Shown here: positions 7,680-15,136 of the stretch, in pieces | Layout: each line of letters starts with the position of its first letter | How positions within the stretch are numbered: position 1 is the first letter of the stretch | DNA from: a bacterium | Lineage (GTDB): Bacteria > Bdellovibrionota > Bdellovibrionia > Bdellovibrionales > UBA1609 | NCBI GenBank assembly: GCA_021784635.1 | Contig: JAJYHS010000247.1 | Coordinates: forward strand, 1 to 20,061 | DNA: 20,061 nt | Direction: 5' to 3' | Notes under the pieces: generated by a model | Databases searched by the model: none | Told to the model about the DNA's origin: nothing | The model's input: the letters and a program-made list of their open reading frames with translations, nothing else | Translations under genes and position numbers: made by a program

Positions 7680-8623
7680 CTTCGAAGTTGCGAACAGCAG
7701 TGGTCGGCGTAGGCTACCTCGGCCGCTTTCACGCGCAAAAATATAAGTTGATCGATCGTTGCAAACTAATGGGTGTATATGACTCGAATCCGGCCCGCGC
7801 TGATGAAGTGGCGCGCGAACTAAGTGTTTCGGCATTTTCAAAGCTTGAAGATCTTATCGGTCAAGTGGATGCGGTGACGGTTGCGTCAACTACGTCGTCG
7901 CATTTTGAAATCGCAAAGATGCTGCTTGAAAACGGTATTCATGTTCATGTTGAAAAGCCGATTACCACAACAAGCCGTGAGGCCGAAAGCTTGTGCGAAC
8001 TTGCGGCGAAAAAGAATTTGAAACTTCAAGTGGGGCATGTGGAGAGATTTAACCCCGCCTTACAGTCGGCTGAGGCAAAACTGAATAAGCCATTGTTTAT
8101 CGAATGTCATCGCCTCGCTCCGTTTAAACCGCGCGGAGTTGACGTGAATGTTGTACTGGATCTTATGATTCATGATCTAGACATGATTTTGCATCTAACA
8201 AAAAGTGAGCCGGTTTCAGTCGCGGCCGTTGGTACGCCGGTCATTACGCATACTCAAGATATCGCAAACGCCAGAATTGAATTTGCATCGGGAGCGGTTG
8301 CCAACGTCACGGCATCACGAATCAGCCTCAACAGCCAGAGAAAATTTCGTGTGTTTCAAGATTCGCAATATCTGACGATGGATTTTGGTTCAGGCGAGGT
8401 CCGCCTTTTCACTAAGACCGGTGAGTGGAATGGTGAGGGGGCGCCTCCCATAGATATGGATTCTTGGAGTCTTGAAAAAGGCGATGCGTTGCTTGCTGAA
8501 ACCCAATCCTTTATTGATTCTTGTTTATTAAACAAACCGTGTGTCGTGACTGGTGAAGACGGCCTGCGCGCGCTTCGGCTGGCGGAGCAAATCATTGGCA
8601 CAATCGAAAAACGACACCATTGA
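7676..8623 (+). CDS. Gfo/Idh/MocA-family NAD(P)-dependent oxidoreductase, possibly GnnA-like
   Basis: The 315-residue protein has an N-terminal Rossmann fold with GVGYLG at residues 11-16, the family EKP motif at 93-95, and a C-terminal alpha/beta domain with LMIHDLDMI carrying the expected catalytic-region His. The segment VGHVERFNPA is typical of members found in lipid A clusters. Its place between lpxA and lpxB, with an ATGA overlap to lpxA and about 29 bases to lpxB, implies a nucleotide-sugar role. In Acidithiobacillus and Leptospira, GnnA oxidises UDP-GlcNAc at C3 and GnnB then transaminates it, leading to 3-amino lipid A. No GnnB-type aminotransferase is visible here. Related orphan oxidoreductases also occur beside lpxI and lpxB in delta-type clusters, where their role is unclear. 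The family is certain; the substrate is inferred. Confidence 0.85.
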   Translation: MTSKLRTAVVGVGYLGRFHAQKYKLIDRCKLMGVYDSNPARADEVARELSVSAFSKLEDLIGQVDAVTVASTTSSHFEIAKMLLENGIHVHVEKPITTTSREAESLCELAAKKNLKLQVGHVERFNPALQSAEAKLNKPLFIECHRLAPFKPRGVDVNVVLDLMIHDLDMILHLTKSEPVSVAAVGTPVITHTQDIANARIEFASGAVANVTASRISLNSQRKFRVFQDSQYLTMDFGSGEVRLFTKTGEWNGEGAPPIDMDSWSLEKGDALLAETQSFIDSCLLNKPCVVTGEDGLRALRLAEQIIGTIEKRHH

Positions 8624-9761
8624 GGTTATGATCGTTGCCGCCGAAGCATCGAGCTGCCTGTACGCACAAAGGCTGCTTGAATATTGGCAGAAACAAGACC
8701 GTAAAGTTCGCGCTTTTGGCGTTGGTAGCCGTGAAATGGAACGGCTTGGGTTTGAAGCGATTGGCCGCTCCGAAGAAATGGCGGTCGTCGGTCTCACCGA
8801 AGTACTCAAACATTTCGGGGATATTCGCCAAGTATTTTGGCGCCTCATTGAGGCGGCGAAAAAGCGGCAACCGAAATTCGTATTGCTTCTCGATTATCCC
8901 GGGTTTAATTTGCGACTCGCGAAAAAACTCAAATCGTGCGGATTTCGCATCGTCTATTATATCTCGCCCCAAGTTTGGGCTTGGCGCACGTCACGAGTCG
9001 AACAAATCAAAAAATGCGTTGACCAAATGCTCGTCATTTTGCCCTTTGAAAAGCCGTTTTTCAAAGAGCACGGCATGGACGTCGAGTTCGTTGGGCATCC
9101 GCTCCTCGATGAAATATCGCCGGATTTGCTGGATTCTGAGGAACGCAAGAGGTGGCGAAACAAATACGGAATTTCTGATACGGAAAAGGTTGTCGGGCTG
9201 ATGCCTGGGAGCCGGCCGTCCGAACTCCAACATCATTTGGCCACGCAACTAAAGACCGCGGAACTCTTGCACCGAGATGATCCGGCGCTGAAATTCGCAC
9301 TGTTGCTGGCCCCGACCGTATCGGTTGAAGATATGAAGGTTTTTATGCCGGCAATCGGCATTCCATTGATCTTTATGAAGGACGAGCCATTGCGCATGGT
9401 TCGTTTAACCGATGTTGTACTGTGTGCATCTGGGACGGCCACGCTAGTTGTGGGGCTGATGAAGCGGCCTATGGTGGTTATGTATAAAATGAACCGGGTC
9501 ACGGCGTGGGTTGCAAGACGGTTTGTAAAGGGTACGGCATTTTTCGGATTAATTAATTTGATTCTTGGCAAGGCGGCGGTTCCAGAGTTATTTCAAGAGC
9601 AAGCGAATCCTGAACGCTTAAAAAGCGAATTGACTGCGCTGTTGTACGATGAAATTCATTACCGGCAAGTTTCGCAAGAGCTTGGCCGAACGAAGGAGCT
9701 ACTTGGAGACAAAGGTGCCACGGCACGCGTCGCCCATATTCTCGATCAGTACCTTGCTTAG
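8595..9761 (+). CDS. lpxB: Lipid-A-disaccharide synthase LpxB
   Basis: LpxB (family GT19) joins 2,3-diacylglucosamine-1-phosphate to UDP-2,3-diacylglucosamine, forming the lipid A disaccharide at the inner membrane. Expected landmarks are present: LLLDYPGFN with its conserved Asp, YYISPQVWAW, FVGHPLLDE, LMPGSRPSEL, ASGTATL and GLINLILGKAAVPELFQ. The start chosen is TTG at 8595, because GGAG at 8584-8587 lies 7 bases upstream; it gives 388 residues (E. coli 382) and a 29-base overlap with the oxidoreductase gene. ATG at 8628 is the alternative (377 residues). The N-terminal motif, usually GEASGD, reads AEASSC: the Glu is kept (residue 17) but the Gly-Asp pair is lost. The end overlaps lpxK by about 47 bases. 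Confidence 0.93.
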   Translation: MAQSKNDTIEVMIVAAEASSCLYAQRLLEYWQKQDRKVRAFGVGSREMERLGFEAIGRSEEMAVVGLTEVLKHFGDIRQVFWRLIEAAKKRQPKFVLLLDYPGFNLRLAKKLKSCGFRIVYYISPQVWAWRTSRVEQIKKCVDQMLVILPFEKPFFKEHGMDVEFVGHPLLDEISPDLLDSEERKRWRNKYGISDTEKVVGLMPGSRPSELQHHLATQLKTAELLHRDDPALKFALLLAPTVSVEDMKVFMPAIGIPLIFMKDEPLRMVRLTDVVLCASGTATLVVGLMKRPMVVMYKMNRVTAWVARRFVKGTAFFGLINLILGKAAVPELFQEQANPERLKSELTALLYDEIHYRQVSQELGRTKELLGDKGATARVAHILDQYLA

Positions 9762-10794
9762 ATTGTTGGCATGTCCTCTGAGCGCGCTTTACTCGTCGGT
9801 GATGAATATTCGCAATTGGCTTTATGACCGCAAGATTTTCCGGGCCCAAGATGCCGGCGTCACAGTTGTTAGCGTCGGTAATCTCACTTTAGGCGGGACC
9901 GGTAAAACACCTATTGTTTGTGAGCTGTTGCGATGGGCCGTTGAAAATCACCTGAGTCCGGCTGTGATTTCGCGCGGATATAAAGGCGAATTTGAAACTA
10001 AGATTGCGCGCGTAAAACCAGGTGCCAATCCGGCTGAGTACGGTGACGAACCCACGATGATGGCTAATTTATTTTCGGGTGTTCCGATTTACGTTGGGAG
10101 TAAGCGCATGGCCGTCACGCGCGAACTTTTAAATGCCCATCCTGACGTACGCTTGATTTTTGCCGATGATGCATTTCAACACCGGCGGCTCCATCGCGAC
10201 ATCGATATTGTCATAATTGACTGTACGGAGCCGCTTAAAAATTATTCAGTGATCCCGGCGGGGCGCGGTCGTGAAAATATAAAATCTTTGCGACGCGCAA
10301 GCTGCATTATTCTTAATAAAGTGAATTTGGTGTCACCTGAGCAAAAGCAGAATGTAATTGAATTCATCGATGAAATATTAGACGGCCGTTCTACGCCGGT
10401 CATAGAATCCGAGTACCACGTTCGCCGGCTGATTCGATTGGATGACGAACGCGCCGAAGAACTGCACGAATTTGAACCTGTCACTTTGGTTTCGGGCATT
10501 GGCAATCCGGCCGCGTTTGAGGCCCTTGTTGCCAAAAATTTAGATGTGAAAAAGCATTTTAAATTTCGCGACCATCATCGGTACACGCGTGGAGAATTCG
10601 AGAAGATTTTGTCCGAGTCGCGAGATCGCAAGGTCAAACGGGTCGTGACGACCGAAAAAGACGCCGTGAAATTGCGCGAGTTTTTGAAACGAGACCGGCA
10701 AGACGGGGATTTTTTTTGGAAGTCCGAACTACGGCCAAAATTAAGTTTAAGGGTCAAATGGCTATATGAAAAAATTCTCGAGCGTGTTCATTAA
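9715..10794 (+). CDS. lpxK: Tetraacyldisaccharide 4'-kinase LpxK
   Basis: LpxK phosphorylates the 4' position of the lipid A disaccharide to give lipid IVA, at the cytoplasmic face of the inner membrane. The P-loop GGTGKTP (60-66) follows the family pattern SVGNLTLGGTGKTP; ISRGYKG, GDEP, the DDAFQHRRL block, PAGRGRE and TTEKDAVK are all typical. A hydrophobic N-terminal segment (LLRLLACPLSALYSSV) fits the membrane anchor. The start chosen is GTG at 9715, because GGAG at 9705-9708 lies 6 bases upstream and the leader length then matches E. coli; the product has 359 residues. An ATG at 9649 would add 22 residues and has no better ribosome binding site. Both sit inside lpxB. The end overlaps the acyltransferase by 29 bases. 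Confidence 0.94.
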   Translation: MPRHASPIFSISTLLRLLACPLSALYSSVMNIRNWLYDRKIFRAQDAGVTVVSVGNLTLGGTGKTPIVCELLRWAVENHLSPAVISRGYKGEFETKIARVKPGANPAEYGDEPTMMANLFSGVPIYVGSKRMAVTRELLNAHPDVRLIFADDAFQHRRLHRDIDIVIIDCTEPLKNYSVIPAGRGRENIKSLRRASCIILNKVNLVSPEQKQNVIEFIDEILDGRSTPVIESEYHVRRLIRLDDERAEELHEFEPVTLVSGIGNPAAFEALVAKNLDVKKHFKFRDHHRYTRGEFEKILSESRDRKVKRVVTTEKDAVKLREFLKRDRQDGDFFWKSELRPKLSLRVKWLYEKILERVH

Positions 10795-11641
10795 TTTGAT
10801 CTCGCAAATAATCAACCGCGTGCCGCTGTTTGCGCAAATGGCGATTGGTGATTTTCTTGGACTCATTTGGTTTGACGTCCTTCGCATTCGCCGGCGCGTG
10901 GCGCTGGATAATTTGCGGCATTGTTTTCCAGATTGGCCTGAGAGTCGGAGGGTCAAAGTTGCGCGAGCGTCAGTGTGTCACCTCGGTCGCTCCTTTGTGG
11001 AGTTTTTGCGGCTCCCAACGGCTGAACTTGATGATTACGCCGATCATTTCGATGTCAAAGGCATCGAAAATTTGCAAAACGCGGTTAAGGGGGGGAAAGG
11101 CGCTTTTCTTCTGATCTCACATATCGGCAATGGTGATTGGGCAACTGTTGCCTTCGCGCTGAACGGTATGCGACTGTCGTCAATCACCAAAGAATTCAAA
11201 TGGCGCGCGCTCAATGATTTTTGGTTTCGAACGCGGCAACGGTTTGGTCTCGATTTGATTCCCGATCGCAAGTCGAGCCTGACCATATTGAAGAAACTCA
11301 AGAAAAACGAAATAGTGGGTTTTATGCTCGATCAGTTTTTGGGGCCACCCATCGGTATCAAAACAAAGTTTTTTGGCCGTGAGACCGGCACGCCAATGGG
11401 ACTGGCGATTCTTGTAGAGCGGTCGCGCGCACCGGTCATACCGGCGTTGACGTATCGTTTGCCGAATGGGCGTACGGCAGTTGCTTTCGAGGCCGAAATC
11501 CCTTACGTCGACACGGGTGATAAAGACCGAAATATCCAGGTGAACACCCAACGCTACTGTGACAAGATTGAAGAATGGGTGCGCGAGCATCCTGAACAAT
11601 GGATGTGGGTACATCGCCGATGGAAGGAATTTCGACAGTAG
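10766..11641 (+). CDS. lpxL: Lysophospholipid acyltransferase family, LpxL/HtrB-type lipid A acyltransferase
   Basis: This 291-residue protein belongs to the LpxL/LpxM family, which adds secondary acyl chains to the lipid A precursor at the inner membrane. It has a hydrophobic N-terminus and, further on, the catalytic HX4D motif as HIGNGD (His119, Asp124), a variant of the HxGNWE/D wording seen in many non-enteric members. It also has the substrate block MLDQFLGPPIGIKTKFFG and the closing motif HPEQWMWVHRRWK. It overlaps the end of lpxK by 29 bases, supporting a lipid A function. Which acyl chain it adds, and whether before or after core sugars, cannot be told. It is the only such enzyme in the window, so a second one, if needed, lies elsewhere. 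The symbol is given by family only. Confidence 0.87.
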   Translation: MKKFSSVFINLISQIINRVPLFAQMAIGDFLGLIWFDVLRIRRRVALDNLRHCFPDWPESRRVKVARASVCHLGRSFVEFLRLPTAELDDYADHFDVKGIENLQNAVKGGKGAFLLISHIGNGDWATVAFALNGMRLSSITKEFKWRALNDFWFRTRQRFGLDLIPDRKSSLTILKKLKKNEIVGFMLDQFLGPPIGIKTKFFGRETGTPMGLAILVERSRAPVIPALTYRLPNGRTAVAFEAEIPYVDTGDKDRNIQVNTQRYCDKIEEWVREHPEQWMWVHRRWKEFRQ

Positions 11642-12867
11642 GGCGCATTTTTAAATTTTGTCTACTGGTCATTGTGGCCGTTGGCCTACTCACGGGATGT
11701 GCGTCGCTTAAGCCCATGCACAAAAGTGAATTTAAAGATATCAACGCGGCCTTTGCGAACGTCGTAAGAGTGGGCAAATTTACGAAGACTCCGGTAAAGA
11801 AGTCGACCAAATTATGGGCGAGAAGGGCAAAAAAATGGCGCCGATCACATATCCAACGACAATTTGTTCGAAACCGGCAACAAACAAAACCGCAAACAAT
11901 AACTCAAACGACACCAGAAAATTTGCCATCCCATTATCAGTATCGTTTTCATCTTTTTCGCGGTTTATATCGCCATTATCCTCACCATTATCACTACGAT
12001 GGATTGTATCGATATCGTGAACATGAACGCACGCGTGAGAGTGAGCGCACGCAATACCATCATTGGCGGAGGCACAAAGTGGTGCACACAGAATATCATT
12101 TAAATGAAGTTCATTTACCAAAACTAGAGGACGGTGAAGGTTTTATCGGCCGGCGCCCGGTGGTCGACCCGTTTCGTCCAGGCGAAGATGTTGTTTTAAA
12201 CGTAAGCTATTTCAACGTCGTGGCCGGTCAACTTTCACTTAAGGTACTGCCCTATAAAACTGTAAATGGCAAAAAAGCATATGATTTTGCTGTCAGTTTA
12301 AAATCCAATAAAATTTTTTCGCTTTTCTATTCGGTTGACGACCGGGCTGAGACTTTTGTTGATTTCGATACGCTGACTCCAATTACGTATACGATGGATG
12401 CCAACGAATCATCCCAGCAAAAAGAAACGAGAGTCTTTTTTGACTGGAACGATGACGAAGCCACTGAGTGGGAGAAAGTGATTCATCCCGGCGATGATCA
12501 CGAAAAGGAAAAGAACATAAAATGGAAGCTCGACTCATACTCACAAAATTTCATCAGCGCGATCTATTATTTACGGACTTTTACTCTGCGACCGGGCAAA
12601 AAAATTGCTTTTCGAGTGGCCGGCGACGGTAAGAACTATGTTTTTGACGGCGATGTTTTGCGGCGTGAGAAACTGGTCACCGAAGCAGGAACATTCAATA
12701 CGCTTGTCGTGCAACCGACATTTCATTTAAAAGGTAAATTTCAAGCGACCGGCGACAACTACGTTTGGTTAACAGACGATTCGCGTAAGCTGCCGGTGCA
12801 AATCAAGTTGAAAATTAAAATTGGTTCGCTGATGGGTAGGCTGGCCCGTCTCGACAAAGGTCAGTAG
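11620..12867 (+). CDS. DUF3108 lipoprotein with a His/Tyr/Arg-rich segment
   Basis: The product has 415 residues from ATG 11620 (or 422 from ATG 11599; both lie inside the acyltransferase gene). It opens with a lipoprotein signal peptide: a basic N-terminus, a hydrophobic core and the lipobox LTGC, with Cys27 as the lipidated residue. Residues about 60-100 are basic and Gln/Thr-rich. Residues 105-165 hold 13 histidines and 10 tyrosines with many arginines. From about residue 172 a DUF3108 domain follows, recognisable by the opening FRPGEDVVLNVSYFNVVAGQ and by KIFSLFYSVDDRAETFVD. DUF3108 proteins are predicted to be envelope-located beta-rich proteins; their function is not established. Its place between a lipid A acyltransferase and LPS glycosyltransferases suggests an LPS-related role, by inference only. 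Confidence 0.82.
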   Translation: MEGISTVGRIFKFCLLVIVAVGLLTGCASLKPMHKSEFKDINAAFANVVRVGKFTKTPVKKSTKLWARRAKKWRRSHIQRQFVRNRQQTKPQTITQTTPENLPSHYQYRFHLFRGLYRHYPHHYHYDGLYRYREHERTRESERTQYHHWRRHKVVHTEYHLNEVHLPKLEDGEGFIGRRPVVDPFRPGEDVVLNVSYFNVVAGQLSLKVLPYKTVNGKKAYDFAVSLKSNKIFSLFYSVDDRAETFVDFDTLTPITYTMDANESSQQKETRVFFDWNDDEATEWEKVIHPGDDHEKEKNIKWKLDSYSQNFISAIYYLRTFTLRPGKKIAFRVAGDGKNYVFDGDVLRREKLVTEAGTFNTLVVQPTFHLKGKFQATGDNYVWLTDDSRKLPVQIKLKIKIGSLMGRLARLDKGQ

Positions 12868-12871
12868 CCGC

Positions 12872-12902
12872 TTGGCTTTAGCGATTGCGGGCGTGCTACA
12901 CT
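12872..12902 (+). promoter_or_regulatory. Weak candidate promoter before the first GT9 gene
   Basis: In the short gap after the DUF3108 gene, TACACT (12897-12902) resembles a -10 box, with TTGGCT (12872-12877) as a possible -35 box at a rather long spacing of 19 bases. A transcript starting about 7 bases after the -10 box would begin at or near the ATG at 12909, which has no evident ribosome binding site. That would make the message leaderless. This is a pattern match and may be accidental. Confidence 0.25.
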
Positions 12903-12908
12903 GTAATA

Positions 12909-14063
12909 ATGGGTGACCGATTCGAACCTCAAGTTCATTGCCGTTATTTTAACGGTTACAAACCATGCGGTAAAAACGATGTGTGCTCGGGAACGTGCCC
13001 GCATCGCGAGATAGTTAAAACGCGCGTACTGTTAATCCATTTGGGTGCGCTCGGCGCTGTTGTGCGCTCCACCTCGCTTTTGCGCGCAATTCGGCGCAAA
13101 TATGCGGCCTGCCATTTGACGTGGGTTACTCAAGCTCCCGCAGACGCGCTTTTGCGCGGTCATCCGCTGATTGATCGGGTGATGACCACCTCGCGTGAAG
13201 ATCTGCTTGCGCTTTCGTCGCTTGAATTCGACATCGGGTTTTGTATAGACAAATCACTCGTCGCGGCCGGCATCATCGCGCAAACGCACGTCGATCAAAT
13301 TTTTGGATTCGTTGCCGATGCTCGCGCGGGTGCTATTGTGCCGGCGACACCGGCGGCCGATAATTTGTGGCAGATCGGATTATCGAATAAGAAGAAGTTT
13401 TTTGAAAATCTACTGCCCGAGACTCAACTTGTCGCGGATGCGCTGGAACTTACGACTTTTGCCCGCGATGAATATGAACTGCCGCTTGATTCTCAAGAGC
13501 GGCGTGAAGTTGCCAATAGGCGTTCGCAGTGGGCCCCAAGCGAACAAATCGTCGTTGGACTAAATACCGGATGCAGCAGCGTTATTCCGTATAAGAAGCT
13601 GCCGGTCGAATCACAAAGAAAAATTGCGATTGACCTTATAAATGCAGGGTTTTGCGTAGCTCTACTTGGGGGCCCGGAAGACACAGCTCGAAATGAACAA
13701 ATCGCATTTGGTTTACCGGTCATTTCAACCCCGACGACGCGTGGTCTTCGGGACGGCCTCATGAGTGTGGCGGCTTGCGACGTTGTTGTGACCGGCGACA
13801 GTTTGGGCATGCACATGGCAATAGCCATGAAAAAGTGGGTTGTCGCGTGGTTTGGGCCGACTTGCGCACACGAAATCGATCTTTACGATCGCGGGGTAAA
13901 GGTGCTCAGCTTTGCCGGCTGCTCCCCGTGTTGGTCGCGCACTTGTAACAAATCTCCTATGTGTTATGATCTCGTCGAAGTGCAGGCCATTCTCTCTGGA
14001 GTGGTAAGAGGCGCGGAGTGGCTCAAGGGCAAACAAACATCATCTTTCAAACTGCATTTTTAG
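12909..14063 (+). CDS. Glycosyltransferase family 9 (heptosyltransferase-like) with N- and C-terminal Cys clusters
   Basis: The protein has 384 residues from ATG 12909; a TTG at 12885 would add 8. The GT9 fold (GT-B) is seen in VLLIHLGALGAVVRSTSLLRAI, the opening of the first domain, in VVGLNTGCSSVIPYKKLP, and in the nucleotide-sugar region DVVVTGDSLGMHMAIAMKKWVVAWFG. Family members add heptose or other sugars to LPS inner core at the cytoplasmic face. Before the first domain lies a Cys cluster (Cys11, 20, 26, 30; C-x8-C-x5-C-x3-C), and near the C-terminus another (CSPCWSRTCNKSPMC). Both resemble clusters I recall in GT9 proteins of delta-type bacteria and may bind metal; that is inference. 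The usual NDSG motif reads TGDSLG here. The next gene overlaps it by 46 bases. Confidence 0.86.
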   Translation: MGDRFEPQVHCRYFNGYKPCGKNDVCSGTCPHREIVKTRVLLIHLGALGAVVRSTSLLRAIRRKYAACHLTWVTQAPADALLRGHPLIDRVMTTSREDLLALSSLEFDIGFCIDKSLVAAGIIAQTHVDQIFGFVADARAGAIVPATPAADNLWQIGLSNKKKFFENLLPETQLVADALELTTFARDEYELPLDSQERREVANRRSQWAPSEQIVVGLNTGCSSVIPYKKLPVESQRKIAIDLINAGFCVALLGGPEDTARNEQIAFGLPVISTPTTRGLRDGLMSVAACDVVVTGDSLGMHMAIAMKKWVVAWFGPTCAHEIDLYDRGVKVLSFAGCSPCWSRTCNKSPMCYDLVEVQAILSGVVRGAEWLKGKQTSSFKLHF

Positions 14064-15136
14064 GCGATCTACTTCTGACTATTCCTCTTATTCGTCGTCT
14101 AAAGAAAATTGATTCGGAGAGTTCGCTCATGTTGGTCTGCCGCCCGGGTTTCGGCGACTTATTTGCGCGCTTAAATCTAGTGGATGATGTTCTTGAACTG
14201 GACAAACGAAATGTTACGGGCCTTCAGGAATTTCGCGACCGGCTCGCGCATCATCATATTCGATATTTGATATCGGTCCACCGATCCGTGCGTACAGCAC
14301 TTGCCCTGCGAACCGTACAAGCCGAACACAAATTATCATACCATCAATGGTGGAACCGGCCGTTTTACGACCTGCGTGTGCCTCGCGACATGCGTTTACC
14401 CGAAGCTCTACGGGTCTTGTCGCTCTTAGCGCCTATTGATCCGGATATTCGAGAACTTGTAGAACAGTGGAGCACAAATACCGAGCAAAATAATTTACGG
14501 TTAAAATCGAGCATTTTGAAATGGCCGAAACCGATACCCGATGAATGTCATGTTCGGGTTGCGCCAAATCCGGCAATTGCTGAAAGCGTGAACAATCAAC
14601 TCGCTCATCCGTTTGCTGTGATTGCACCGTCGAGTCAATGGTCGACGAAATGTTGGACCGAAGAAGGGTACAGGCGTTTGGCAGAACTGATGGCCGAACG
14701 AGGCTTAAATGTCTATTTGGTTGGCACACGCGATGAGCGCGATATTTGCGACCGTATTTCCGCTTCGGTAAATCACGACGTTATGCGGTCGGCGAATGTT
14801 GAAGTACGGTCTCTCGCCGGGCGATTTGATCTTTTGCACTTGCATGCATTGATGAGCCAAGCACAGGTGGTCGTGGCAAATGATAGCGGACCAATGCATT
14901 TAGCCGCTGTTGCCGGCCGGCCTGTTGTGGGTATTTTTGGCCCGACCGTTCTTGCGCAAGGTTATCGGCCGTGGAGCGATCAATCAGCGGTGATTCAAAC
15001 CGATCTTGATTGTCGACCTTGCGGGCGTCATGGCCACATGAAATGTCCAATCGGAACGCACGCTTGCATGAAAAACATATCTGCGGAAATGGTGATGCAA
15101 GCGGTTGAACAACTTACGAATCAGTTGTCACTTTGA
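14018..15136 (+). CDS. Glycosyltransferase family 9, heptosyltransferase II (WaaF)-like
   Basis: The 372-residue product is a GT9 LPS-core glycosyltransferase. It opens with IIFQTAFLGDLLLTIPLIRRL, the family first strand and helix with the acceptor-side Asp. It has VIAPSSQWSTKCWTEEGYRRLAELM, typical of the start of the second domain, and the donor-binding block VVVANDSGPMHLAAVAGRPVVGIFGPT. A C-terminal Cys set (CRPCGRHGHMKCPIGTHAC) is present, as in the upstream paralogue. The start is GTG at 14018, with AAGAGG at 14006-14011 placed 6 bases upstream, giving a 46-base overlap with the preceding GT9 gene and likely coupling. WaaF-like is the closest description, but the sugar transferred cannot be read from sequence. 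Its stop overlaps the tail of the convergent response regulator by 9 bases. Confidence 0.88.
   Translation: MAQGQTNIIFQTAFLGDLLLTIPLIRRLKKIDSESSLMLVCRPGFGDLFARLNLVDDVLELDKRNVTGLQEFRDRLAHHHIRYLISVHRSVRTALALRTVQAEHKLSYHQWWNRPFYDLRVPRDMRLPEALRVLSLLAPIDPDIRELVEQWSTNTEQNNLRLKSSILKWPKPIPDECHVRVAPNPAIAESVNNQLAHPFAVIAPSSQWSTKCWTEEGYRRLAELMAERGLNVYLVGTRDERDICDRISASVNHDVMRSANVEVRSLAGRFDLLHLHALMSQAQVVVANDSGPMHLAAVAGRPVVGIFGPTVLAQGYRPWSDQSAVIQTDLDCRPCGRHGHMKCPIGTHACMKNISAEMVMQAVEQLTNQLSL

Noticed and set aside
10708-10717. T-rich run near the end of lpxK as a possible terminator.
   Set aside because: There is no GC-rich hairpin before it and it lies within coding sequence.
11780-12121. An open minus-strand frame and another plus-strand frame opposite the His-rich part of the DUF3108 gene.
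   Set aside because: Neither shows a recognisable domain or start signal, and the lipoprotein frame continues unbroken from its signal peptide into the DUF3108 domain; they are by-products of the skewed composition.
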